64,000 nucleotides of DNA from Chaetoceros tenuissimus (taxonomy: Eukaryota > Bacillariophyta > Thalassiosirophyceae > Chaetocerotales > Chaetocerotaceae), in contig BLLK01000047.1 of assembly GCA_021927905.1 (NCBI GenBank), forward strand, positions 2,976,001 to 3,040,000. Reading direction: 5' to 3'. Positions 46,201-56,762 of this stretch are shown in pieces. Under the pieces are notes generated by a model, which was not told the DNA's origin, made no database searches, and saw only the letters and a list, made by a program, of their open reading frames with translations. The translations under genes were made by a program, and so were the position numbers. Within the stretch, counting starts at the first letter, position 1; the number at the start of each line of letters is the position of its first letter.

Positions 46201-48698
46201 ATAATGCTTTGAAGGGAAAAGAAACCTCAAACTATGAGCTTGAAATTCGAACAAAGACAAACGAATTTAGGTATCTATTAGGTGAGCAATACAAACGAAT
46301 CTTACAGAATATATTGCCATTGACTTTGACAATTTTCCTAACTGACCACTATTTAGTTAACGCAACAACGAGAAGGAATGCAGAAAACAGAATTATTGGT
46401 GGTACGTTCATAATACGCTTTAAAAATTACTTGAATCTTCATTCTCACACCCTCCTTAAACATTTTCGTTTGTAATCGTTGTCATCTTCGAATCATAGTT
46501 GTTGGAGGTACGTGCAGACATTCTTGATTGGCACTTCATAACTTCATCGTCAAATGAAATATTTATATGTACTATGATTCTCACACTTTCTCATAAACAT
46601 TGTTCGTACAATCATTATCAACTCGAATAACAGTGGCTCAGGATGTAACAGAAGCCGCACAGCGTGATAGAGCAGTAGCTGCGATGGCAAATGAGCTTCG
46701 TCAGCTTGTAGATACAGCGAATGCACCAATTTTCGGTATTGATGTGAGAGGTATGTGTCCTTCACCTTTGGTGCTTTTTCTAATAGGCTACATCTAACAT
46801 TTTGAACATGTCCAAACAATATTTAATAGGAAACGTAAACGAATGGAATGACAAGACAGCAGGTTAGTACTGAATTATTTCCAGATACAAAGTCATTTTC
46901 TTTTATCTCATGTTTGATTCTTCGAAGAAATTACTGGATATTCCAAGGATGAAGCTTTCAACAAGCCTCTCGTCTCTACATTTATTGTAGAAAAATTGCG
47001 GCCAAGTGTTCAGCAAGTATTGGACAATGCTCTACAAGGAAACGAAACAAGTAACTACGAGCTTGAGTTTGAAACAAAGTCGAAAGAGATTCGCTATCTT
47101 TTAGGTACGTCGGTGATATAACTAGCAAATGGAATGAATATTGAGATATTGCCTTTTTCCTAATGTTCTCTTTTGATGTAGTCAATGCGACAACTAGGAG
47201 AGATGCTGAAAGCAATATTGTTGGAGGTAAGTTACAGCACCTTTGATTTAAACAAATTTTGTGATTTCATTCTCACACTCCCCATTCAACATTCCCTATG
47301 TGAAATCATTCTCATCTTCGATTCGCAGTTGTTGGAGGTACGTATAGACACTCTTTATTTCCAACATTTCATCTTTAGTATTATTGTCAAATGAACATTT
47401 CACATGTACTATATTCTCACACTTTCTTATTAAACATTGTCCGTGTACAATCACTATCAATTCGAATGACAGTGGCTCAGGATGTTACTGACGACCGCAA
47501 ACATTCACAAGAACTCAGAGAAATGCAATACATTCGTGCATCTCAAGAAGCAAAGGTTGAAACTGAGAGGAATATGACTGCCTACTTTGCTCATGAATTA
47601 AGGAACCCTCTTCATGCTATTGATTCCGCTCTCATATCTATGCCAGAGACTGGAATGCCGATAGAAGCACAGCAACTTGTAGACGCTATGAAATTGTGTA
47701 CAGGTTTCATGTCCTCCATTATGAACAACTTGCTTGATGTGAGAAAGATGGAAGAAGGGAAGATGACATTAAGTCTAGCGCCTATTTGTCTAGAAGATAT
47801 TTTGAATGGCGTTTACAAGATGCTGCTTCCTAGTGTAAGACCAGGTGTCTCATTTAGAGTTCAATGTCGCGTTGGAGATAAGGGTTGGGTGTTAGGTGAT
47901 GCTCATAGAATCCAACAAGTAATGACGAACGTTGTGACAAATGCAATCAAATACACTACTAGCGGTTCTATCGTCTTGGTCATGGAATGGGTTGACGACA
48001 ATGTTCAGTTTGAATGTTGCGATACAGGTCCTGGTATTCCCAAAAAGGAACAGAAGAAACTCTTCGAAAGGTTTGTCCAAAGAGGTGGAGCACCAGGTAC
48101 TGGTCTAGGTTTAGCCATTGCCAAGCACTTGGTAGATTTGACTGGTGGATCGATTAGATTTTACAGTGATCCTACAATCAAATCAGGAACTTCTTGTGTG
48201 GTTAAGATGCCCCTCAAAGAATGTGATGAACCTGAGCAGGAAGTAGTCGAAGAACTTCCTGCTATGATTCAAGCAGCAGTCTCCGTCTTAATTATTGACG
48301 ATGTCAAGATGAATAGATTGATGTTACGACGTAGAATGAAGAAAGCTATTGTTCCTAATGCAACCATAATGGAGGCGTGCACAGGAGAAGAAGCTCTCGA
48401 AATTTGTGCTGAGAAAAAGTTTGACATCATTATAGTTGATCAATACATGGAGGAAGCAGGTGGAGTTCTCGTCGGAACTGATGTTGTTTTTGCCATGAGA
48501 AGACAAAGACTGGACTCCATTATTATTGGATGTTCAGGTAACGATATGGACGATTTGTTCAAGGAAGCAGGAGCAGATTGGGTTTGGAAGAAACCAATGC
48601 CGTCCAATGCTACGATTGTGAAACAGCTTCGACAAGGGCTGAGAAAGAGAAAAGCTGCAACCAGCAAAGAGAAAGCATCATGCTTACCGGTACATTGA
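37292..48698 (+). CDS. Giant hybrid histidine kinase with 14 tandem PAS modules
   Basis: I read 53 exons, first 37292..37476 and last 47473..48698; they sum to 6,597 nt, an open frame of 2,198 aa. Every junction is GT-AG and in phase. After a short basic start come 14 PAS/PAC units, each with NAPIFGID, a NEW(N)xKT motif, ITG(Y/F), ETxNYELEF, VNA(T/S)TRR and a PAC-like VAQDVTE. They fill about residues 30-1790. The C-terminus has an H-box AYFAHELRNPLHAI (His about 1831), N-box QVMTNVVTNAIKY, DTGPGIP, GTGLGLAIAK, then a receiver with IIDD, phospho-acceptor Asp (about 2113, IIVDQYM) and the KKP Lys. No membrane segment or LOV cysteine motif is seen. Probably a soluble phosphorelay sensor; ligand unknown. 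Confidence 0.85.
37397..47481 (+). repeat. Array of 14 PAS-encoding genomic repeats with their introns
   Basis: The motif NAPIFGID is encoded near 37430, 38163, 38611, 39523, 40318, 41095, 41868, 42607, 43069, 43562, 44235, 45103, 45858 and 46723. Modules 4-7, 12, 13 and 14 each sum to exactly 381 coding nt. Module 2 is shorter and most divergent. Introns repeat along with exons: for example 40016..40095 matches 40803..40882 almost base for base, and the phrase GATTCTCACACTTTCTCATT recurs ahead of several exons. Confidence 0.9.
40087..47337 (+). other. Eight 9-nt micro-exons of the PAS kinase
   Basis: Micro-exons at 40087..40095, 40874..40882, 41645..41653, 42378..42386, 44877..44885, 45624..45632, 46499..46507 and 47329..47337. 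All read TTGTTGGAG except 44877 (TTGTCGGAG). Each has an AG acceptor before it and GTACGT or GTAGGT after it, and both flanking introns are phase 1. Each adds Val-Val-Gly between (I/V)G and VAQDV. In modules where this part is not interrupted (for example 43460..43475 and 44130..44150) the same GVVGVAQDV is encoded in one exon, which supports real inclusion. Confidence 0.8.
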
Positions 48699-49209
48699 TT
48701 TCAAAGGTTATAGCAATGTCCAAGCACCTTGGGAGAAATATTTGTAAAGTTAAGAGTCAAAGTTATTAGTCGTTGCCACCTACAAATCCTTTTTGCATTG
48801 TAAGCAATATATTTTGAATGCATGAAATAAAAATGGCTATACCTATCCTTTGAGGAAGAAAAGGCTATATGTCCACATTTTTACAATTAGAGATTTATTG
48901 AATTTGCATTGAATCGAATCAATCATTACACTATCGCAACTTTTAATAAAATCTGACCCATGTCTTTTTTCCTCTTGTTTCAACTATGTGACTTTTCCTA
49001 CATAAACCGCCTTTACTTTCTAGTACATTGCTTTTATTGGGCAGCATGCTTCATTGAAAATCATCATAAATCGTATTTCTTTATTATTAAATGAGACTTC
49101 CCAACTTCCATTCTGCAGGAATGAAATGAAGAAAATCGTTCAACAAAAGAATCACTGTTGGTATACAGATATAGTAGAGGGAAAAGAAAGTGAGGCATAG
49201 GAGATCCTC
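48699..49209. other. 3' spacer after the PAS kinase
   Basis: About 510 bp, AT-rich. An ATGAAATAAAAATGG phrase near 48820 could hold the polyadenylation signal. No gene seen. Confidence 0.4.
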
Positions 49210-49612
49210 TCAAGCAAACTTCATAAAGCAAAATCGCCACTTACATGGAATCGCAACAAACACTGAAGAAATTCCACCGCCACCCATTGTATTTGCAGCC
49301 ATTTCTATTATGGAATTGTAACATGGATGAGCACTAGTTGAAAACATACTGAATAAGATTTAATAGAAATGCTTAAAGACAGAGTACTTACCCTCATCTT
49401 TCCATTGCTGAACTTTGTCCACATCCACATCTCACAAGATTCTTTGCTTGCTGTGAGGATGATTCCTCTGCTTCAAACTTGGAAGCAACCATGCTGTCTT
49501 CTTCTGCCATACGTAAAGGAGAAACATTTCTTGAGAGCGGCTGGAATTGAGAATTTGGACAGAATCCGCAGACTGCTGAAATAATGAGAAAGAAGGTAGT
49601 AATTCTGATCAT
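49210..49612 (-). CDS. Small, possibly plastid-targeted protein; exon structure uncertain
   Basis: A signal peptide starts at 49612 (MIRITTFFLIISAVCGF), with Phe at the likely cleavage site as in diatom plastid leaders. Two models fit. In one, exons 49513..49612, 49430..49392 and 49304..49210 join in phase and give 77 aa, containing VDVDKVQQWKDEEMAANTMG and GGISSVFVAIP. In the other, the first frame runs on without splicing to a TGA at 49394 (72 aa, ending GCGQSSAMER), and the strong GTAAGT donor just after it removes a 3' UTR intron. The two share the leader. I do not recognise the mature protein. Confidence 0.42.
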
Positions 49613-49828
49613 GATGTATAATAGTATATGTTCTGAAGAAAAATATTGAATTGATGTAACCAGTATGATCAAAGGATTACTGTGAAGAAGTATTTTGATG
49701 TAGTAGGTCGAATGCTATTTATTTGTTAGAAGACATCACGCAGATCGTCACATTCCAAACTTCAACTTTGCAAAAACCTATTATAGTAGTATTGGCTAAT
49801 GAATTCTGTAGTTAACCGTAATATAACG

Positions 49829-52800
49829 TTATACGTAGGAGTCACACTTTTTGAGCCTTGAAGCAAGAGCGGAGGTCTCAAAATGGATTGAAGGTTCAAG
49901 CTCATACTCTTTCATCTCTTCGTCATCATGGACAAGTGTCTCACATTTTCCATTTCCTCTAAGACGAATATTCTCATCTTTCTTTTGTTTGTGTTCACGT
50001 ATATCTGACTTGGCAAGTCCACTCTGTTCTTGATCTGTTTTCTTCGAACTTACAATCACTGTTGATCCGGACTTTAAATCAATGGTACCATTCCATTTTA
50101 AGAATTGAAATTTAGATATACCATATGTTTTGCAGATGCTGTCAATAGAGTCTCCGCGAGTGACAATGTGTATACTTCCATTCATTTCTTCTGTAGCTTT
50201 TAAATTCCAATAGAAATACTTCATGGTCCCTTCTTTTGACAAAGTCACAAGACTCTTTTCATCAAACTTTAGAGATATCACTGGTTTCTCAAAGTCTCTA
50301 ATTGTATTCAGAATCACTCCAGTTGTTGCATCGAGAACTTTTACGAAGGAGTCCATCCCACCGGATACAATGCGTGAAGCATCTAATTCCAGACAAGTTA
50401 TTGACGCGTCATGTGCTTTGGTGGAGAATATCTTCTCACTTGATTCCAACCAAAACGAAGTTACACATCCACACGAGTCTCCACATAGAATTTCAAGACT
50501 CCCACATTTGATGGCCGTGATTCTATTGCCGTTCTTTGTCCGAATCTTTTTACTTAATGAGAACTATGAAGTATGGAGTACATTTGGTCAACATTTGGCG
50601 ACAAAGGAGAGTAGTAATTACAACTCTAGAGACTTACCTTCTCTGAGTCCCATATACATATAGTACCGTCTGCACCTCCAGATGTAAAGATGGTATCACC
50701 GGTACTGAGAGATAACACACCCTTTGTATGAGCATCTAATTTGTGAAGGATAGACCCGTCGCTCTTGTTCCAAACAATGCTGAGTCTATCGGCAGACCCT
50801 GAAAGAAGAAATTTATCAAATCCTATAATATCAGTAATTGTAGCTCGGTGACCATCGCAGGTGAACATTGGCCCATCGTTGGAGAAGATGTCCCAACATC
50901 GTATTGTACAGTCTTTGGCTCCACTGAAGAGAAAACTCCCCTCGAAAAATAATGCAGTGATGATACCGGTATGACTCTTGCTAAGCTTCAAGTCTTTGTT
51001 GGCAATCCCCCCTTCGAAAACATTCAATATAGATCCACCAAGACTGTCATAAATGAATAAATCTTTTGCTATAGAAGCTGCAATGAACAAAGAATAATCT
51101 TGCTGATCATCACTATCCTCTCCAAGGGAGTTAAAGACCAGTAAACGGATTTCTTGCTTGGAAATAAGTTTTCGCACAAGTTGCCCATTTTCAATTTCAA
51201 TGTTTTGATTCAAAAGAACTAATTCATACTCCATATTCCGTAATTCTAATTGCCAACTTTCTTCTCTTGATTGCTTCAATTCTAGAATCTCTCTTGTCTC
51301 GTGATATTTTATGGTCAATCTTTCCTGAAGGTCGTCTCTTGTAAAGACCTGAGAATTTCCGTGGACTAATGAAGATGCTCGATGCTCTGTATTTGGATCT
51401 AGCAATGGGTAGAGTTCGTCTTTTATACTTTGCAGGAGTTTCGGCAGCCTTACAATCTCCTGTTGTAGTTGCAGTAATTCATTTCTTGTATATACAATCT
51501 GATCTTCTATTTCCTCCTTTCGTCTTTTAAACATGACACCTCTACACGATTCTCTCTTTAAATCAACCACTTTTGCTAGATGTAAGGAATCATTTCTGAT
51601 ACGTTTGCAAAGATCAATTGCCTTGTCAATACCTTTTTTGATTAATTCTTTTGACTTATCTGTAGATAACTCTCCTAATGAGGGTGTCTGTATATAGTCA
51701 GAGATTTGGCACGAATTAAGCATTCGAGTTGTTTCTTCGCCAAGTTTCTTTCGATCAAGTTCTTGGAATATAACAAGTGCAGACAAATATTCCTCTTTCG
51801 CCATATTCAAGTCACCCATTTCGAAATGAAGCTTTCCCATGTTGAGAAAAGATATTCCCACGTAGATTTTCAAATGAAACTCTTGTGATATCTTCAGTAG
51901 TCTATCAAAGTACAACAATGAAAGATTCAACCTTTTCCATGACATAGCCATACATCCACATTTGTTGAGAATGGAACATGTACCAACTGCAACGTCAGTA
52001 GTACCTAGAGTTGACTGTGACAATTCGCTCATTGCTAGCTCGTAATATTCAATCGCTCTAGAATAATTTCCTGAATGAGAATAAAAGTCTCCACGAAGCA
52101 AGGGTAACAACTCCATCAATGCATTGACAACTTTTTCGTTCATGTAAAGTAGTTCATCTGCTTGGAGCAATGAATCCTTCACGGAAATCGACCTCATGGC
52201 AATCTCAATGTCTTTTGCCACGTTTTGACGAGACACTTCACTTTCAATCAAGAGCAGTCCTGCTTTGCTTTGTATCACATGCTCGTTATTCATTTTACGA
52301 AGCAAATTTCTTTCAAACATTGCAACGTCATGCCAGTATCTCATCATCTTTCTTGAAGTAAACCACAGATATTGATTATTTCTTATTTTGATAATCTTTT
52401 GTAGTCGTATCGAAGTCATCAGACATCTCTTCCAACACTGAAAACAAGAGCTTAAAATATCATCTGGCTTATTGGAAATATCTCGGAGGAGCCTAAACGA
52501 TTTGGACTTTCTCTTTATAAAGATTGTGTAAGCAGCTTTCCTTTCACTGACTCGGTCTTCGAGTTTTTGGACTTCATCGCTTAGTACTTTATTAGTGTCG
52601 TCAATGTACAGGATTCGGACTCTCATCGCTTCTATCGCTGCAAGATAGGAATCAAGTTCCCTTTTGATATTTTTTCTAAACTCAATTGTTTTCAGCTTTT
52701 GTTGACATCCATGAAGAAGGCTTGATGAGACATACTCGTCTTCTACTTCTGTAACCCTTTTTAGTTCAAATGTATACTCATGTATTTTCTCTTGTTCTGT

Positions 52801-54380
52801 AGCAATCTTTCGGCTTAAAATTGCTCTTTCCTTCATGTTAGATTCTATCGTAGATCTGTTTTCTTCAATGTTTTTCTCTAAACAACTAATCCTAAATTGA
52901 AACTGCTTCTCGCGAAGGCAAGGGGATGCAGAAGTGTTCATTTTTTTCTCGGAAACAGTAACTTCCTTCTTCTGTTCTGTTCTTTTACCACTAGGTCCCA
53001 TGGAAGTTACATCTTCCAGTGTCTCATCGAATCTTGATGCTTCCAATATATGTAAGTTTGAGGATTTCAGGGTTTGTATCCTATGAGATGTCGATGGCTC
53101 ACTGGAGTAGTCAAAACTGTTGATTGCAACCATATTTATATTTTTATAGATTGACTCTGCTTCCAAATTATTGATGACCCATTGATTTGATACTGGAGAT
53201 ATTTTCACCATCACATTGACAAATTCCAACTAAGTATTGAAATTTGAGTGACAACGTGATATAGAGCAAATATTTCAAAATTATTACATGGAAACTTACT
53301 TCTTTGGGGGGATAAATATTAACGGAGCTCTCATCTTCTTTCACTTGTTCGTCGTAGAAAAGTAAGTATTCTTGAAGTTTTACGCCACCGGTACAAAGCG
53401 GAGGACTCCAAGTTATAGTAAAGGAAGTACCTGTTACATTTTTAATGGTCACATGCGTTGGTGGAGAAGGATTGGTTGGACCTAAGCACGACATTAATTT
53501 TCGAAAAGAGATGTTAGGTTTTGTCAAATGAATAGTAAAGAAGCTGGGCAGACAGAAGAATCTCACCCTTTGTTACAACGACATCTATGCTTTCAGAGTA
53601 ATCACTCCATCCGATTTTATTTCGGCATCGCAGTTTCACGTCACAATAAGATGTTTGCGCCTGCAAATCGCTCACCAAAAATATTCCTCTGGGTAAAGGG
53701 TTTACCATGACAAATATAGAACATGAGAAAGATTCATTGCGACTACCAATGTTGTATGATATTTCATAATCAAGTATGGTAGACCCTCCATCAAAGATAC
53801 TATCATCCCACTGTAATGTAAAGGAAGAGTGATCTACTGCACAAATTCTCAAATTTCTTGGCGGAGTAGGATTGACTTTTGTTTCAATGAAAGATTTGTC
53901 ATTGTTTTTGGAATCGTTTTGACCATGAGGTATGCCTTGCTTCGCTCTTGAAGAAATATTTTGCCGAATAGAACAAACATCAAGATGGGAATGATAAATT
54001 GCATCGAGAATGCTTTCCTTGCATACTTTGCATTGAACAAAGCTTTTCCCTTTTAACCCTCTTTTTGAATATTTGATATTCAGATCTTGATTTATTTCTC
54101 GATCTGTAGTTTGTTTCAAGGTCCCAGAATCATTTTGCAACATAGATCTTGAAGCCTTTTTCTGAAAAAGTAATTCGTCCACATGGTCAATGATGGATCT
54201 AGTCGATCTTTTCAACTTGCCCAAATCTCGAGAGATACTCGCAACCTTGAATTCTATTTGGTTTTGCTTGTCTGCTTGTCGTATCAATTCATACTTTTCA
54301 GACTCGAGCAATTTTAATTTTGCCAATGATACATGCATTGACTTTTCATTGCAGTCAATTTTATATTCACGTTCAAGCAT
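49829..54380 (-). CDS. FN3 / TPR / WD40 / LysM scaffold protein
   Basis: Exons 53567..54380, 53300..53481, 50638..53229 and 49829..50545 keep phase and give 1,434 aa. Order: a coiled-coil start; a C2HC-like site CKVCKESILDAIYHSHLDVC; two or more fibronectin type III domains (NPTPPRNLRIC...FTLQWD and NPSPPTHVTIK...FTITWSPP); long coiled coils; TPR-like helices (GDFYSHSGNYSRAIEYYELAM, GISFLNMGKLHFEMGDLNMA); another coiled coil; WD40 blades (FSGAKDCTIRCWD, LSGSADRLSIVWN, SGGADGTICIWD, SGGMDSFVKVLD); and a C-terminal LysM (HIVTRGDSIDSICKTYGIS...LKWN). No signal peptide. Probably an intracellular scaffold; cargo and site unknown. Confidence 0.82.
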
Positions 54381-54917
54381 AATTATAATGCATCATTCTT
54401 AATATTTTTGGAGAGGTTTTGAAATTCTTTTTGGTTGTTTTTCATTGAATGTGGACCAGTTTTTGCTTGTGTGAAGGGTGAAGGTCACTTCGGTACGTTA
54501 GCGGTTACACTCATGTCAAGAAAGATTGCGTTTCAACTCGCAATGAATGATGGAGACATTATACATTATACCTGACAAGTGAAAGCCAAATGCAAATTTA
54601 GGGAATAGAAAGAAGTACATTGTTTCAATTTTTTCAACCAACATCAATTTTGAACAACACCACGATAGAAGGAGGTATGTATTATCGTTAAACGCCGGTT
54701 TAGCGTTCAAGTTGTACTTTCATTTCATTGGCTTACCACGTCATAGATTGACCGAAAATATCCTTTCTCCGAAGAATAAGGTACTCCACGTCACATTTTC
54801 TTTTCATAATTCTTATTCTTTCTTCCTCTCTCTTCCAATGAACTCATCACCATCATAATTAATTGAATAGCAGGAAGCAACCAAGAACGGCATAGACACA
54901 AATCAATACAAAGAACA
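54381..54917. other. Divergent promoter region
   Basis: About 540 bp between the scaffold gene and the flavoprotein gene. No coding frame or repeat that I can support. Confidence 0.4.
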
Positions 54918-56678
54918 ATGGGAAATCAGCAGACTACATTGAACAAGAAAAAGCTGGATGAGGTGGTTGATCTTTTGAAGAAGGAGCTATCTGATCCTGA
55001 AATGAGAAAACTAAACAATCGTGCCATTCAAGCAAAGGTTTTCCAAATTCCTCAAATATCACAGTACATGCAGGATCTACGTCTTGAAGAGGAAAAGATT
55101 CGTCAAAAGATGTTATCGTTGATCTCTCGTCTAATTTATAAGTTGCAGGAACATTCTTTAGATGCGACATTAGCCAGAGCAGGTATCTTGTCTGACTCAA
55201 GAGTTCATGCAGGTACTTCTTTAGATGATGAAACTGAGTTTGACTTGATTTGTTTGGACGCGAAGGAGAGACTCTACATGATTCTTCAAAAATATGGATG
55301 GCTTCAAGATTTCTTCAAGTTTTATCCGCAGCATTTCTATGAAAATAGTTTTCAGTTTGTAGAAAGAATTCCTCCAAAGAAACTTCCTGTGAAGGTAAAG
55401 GTTGTAGGTCTTGGTATTGGTGGTTCTCTCGCAGTCAGTGGGCTGAAGAAGAATGGTATCGAAGTTATTGGATATGATAAAAGAGAAAGGAATGGTCCAA
55501 GATCTGTAACTTCCAGATTTCAAAATGCATCCTGGAGAGCTTATGATATTGCTGAACATTTGTTAGATGAAGAAGCCTTCAATCACTTGGTGAAATATCA
55601 GCAGCGGATTACTGTGAATTATGATAATGGTACCTCAAAGGTCATGACAAGTGACAGAGTACAAATCATTCTTGGAGATGCTATTGATTCTGCTTTGGAA
55701 TCCGCAGAGAGATTTGGAGCAGAGCTTTGTTTCAACGCTGACAGCAAAGACTTTTGCAAGGTAGAGGAGGGTCAGGACATGGACAAGACTGAAATTGTAG
55801 CATTATTTGCTGGTGCTCATACAGCCGGAATAGTTGATGGATTGAAGGAAGAAATGTCTATACATTCATGGAAGGATATTTCCTCTGATTGTAAATTGTG
55901 GTTAGAGATATTACCATCAAAGAAGAAAGAAGCCTACACTACAAGGAATGTAGAAGTTGGTGCTGAAAAATGGCACTTCTGTATTGAGTCAGCAAGGAAT
56001 ACCGTGGAAGATATTGTGAGGATTCGTGACAATTTGATTGCTCAGAAAGCTTGGAACATGAGGAAACTGGAGACAAGTGGTGCGTCAAAGGAAGAGATTG
56101 AAGCAGAGGAAGCCAAGTATGCCTTGCAGATGAAGAAAATTCAAGTTCTCCTAGACGAATATGATAGCAACGAAGAAAAGAAGGAAGAAGCTGAGGAGAA
56201 ACGTTTTGATTATATTTTCACAAATTGTCCAAGTAATGAGCACAATGATAAGAAGAAGCAAGCAGCACTCGATAGAGGAAACCTTGTCATTGATGGAGGC
56301 TACAGAGTAGATGTGCAAATTGCCGACAAGTCAGTCATTGACAACTCCAACTTTCTAAGTAAATTCAACGCTGGTGTGATCGTTACAGGTGGCGATGCAA
56401 CAGTAAATCCTAATCCAATGGCAGCTTACGGTGCTACTCTAGCTTGTGAGTTTGCGTCTAGCTTAGTGAACCTTGCAATCGCTCATGGGCATATCAATGC
56501 AATCACAAAAGGGTTGGAAGGTTCAAAGGATGCACACTCTGAATGGATTACTGAACTCGAGGAATTGAAAGTCATGACAAACCAATTTTATGATGCACAC
56601 GGTAGATCAGAAAATTACTTCCAATGGATTCAGACTCTCATATGCAATCTCTATTCTTTACCTCCACAAACAGTGTAG
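54918..56678 (+). CDS. FAD-dependent oxidoreductase-like protein with N-myristoylation motif
   Basis: Single exon, 586 aa. MGNQQTT fits the N-myristoylation rule (Gly2, Thr6). A helical segment of about 150 residues precedes the Rossmann strand VKVVGLGIGGSLAVSGLKKNG with GxGxxG (164-169) and an acidic end (IGYDKRE). Later, DRVQIILGDAID resembles the DG-type motif of flavin monooxygenases, and VIVTGGDATVNPNPMAAYGA resembles their GD motif that binds FAD ribose. The general plan resembles MICAL and aromatic hydroxylases. A Lys/Glu coiled-coil insert (about residues 395-440) lies between them. The substrate is unknown; the fatty-acid anchor suggests membrane attachment (inference). Confidence 0.72.
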   Translation: MGNQQTTLNKKKLDEVVDLLKKELSDPEMRKLNNRAIQAKVFQIPQISQYMQDLRLEEEKIRQKMLSLISRLIYKLQEHSLDATLARAGILSDSRVHAGTSLDDETEFDLICLDAKERLYMILQKYGWLQDFFKFYPQHFYENSFQFVERIPPKKLPVKVKVVGLGIGGSLAVSGLKKNGIEVIGYDKRERNGPRSVTSRFQNASWRAYDIAEHLLDEEAFNHLVKYQQRITVNYDNGTSKVMTSDRVQIILGDAIDSALESAERFGAELCFNADSKDFCKVEEGQDMDKTEIVALFAGAHTAGIVDGLKEEMSIHSWKDISSDCKLWLEILPSKKKEAYTTRNVEVGAEKWHFCIESARNTVEDIVRIRDNLIAQKAWNMRKLETSGASKEEIEAEEAKYALQMKKIQVLLDEYDSNEEKKEEAEEKRFDYIFTNCPSNEHNDKKKQAALDRGNLVIDGGYRVDVQIADKSVIDNSNFLSKFNAGVIVTGGDATVNPNPMAAYGATLACEFASSLVNLAIAHGHINAITKGLEGSKDAHSEWITELEELKVMTNQFYDAHGRSENYFQWIQTLICNLYSLPPQTV

Positions 56679-56762
56679 ACTTTTGAAAAGTAGCTTCAAA
56701 AATTAGTATTTTATTGATATTCATTCTTAAAGATAATGAAATTTGTTGTATAGATTTGTGTT

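Noticed and set aside
49394-49672. 92-aa frame starting at 49672.
   Set aside because: The upstream part is only an extension ahead of the better Met at 49612, which starts a signal peptide.
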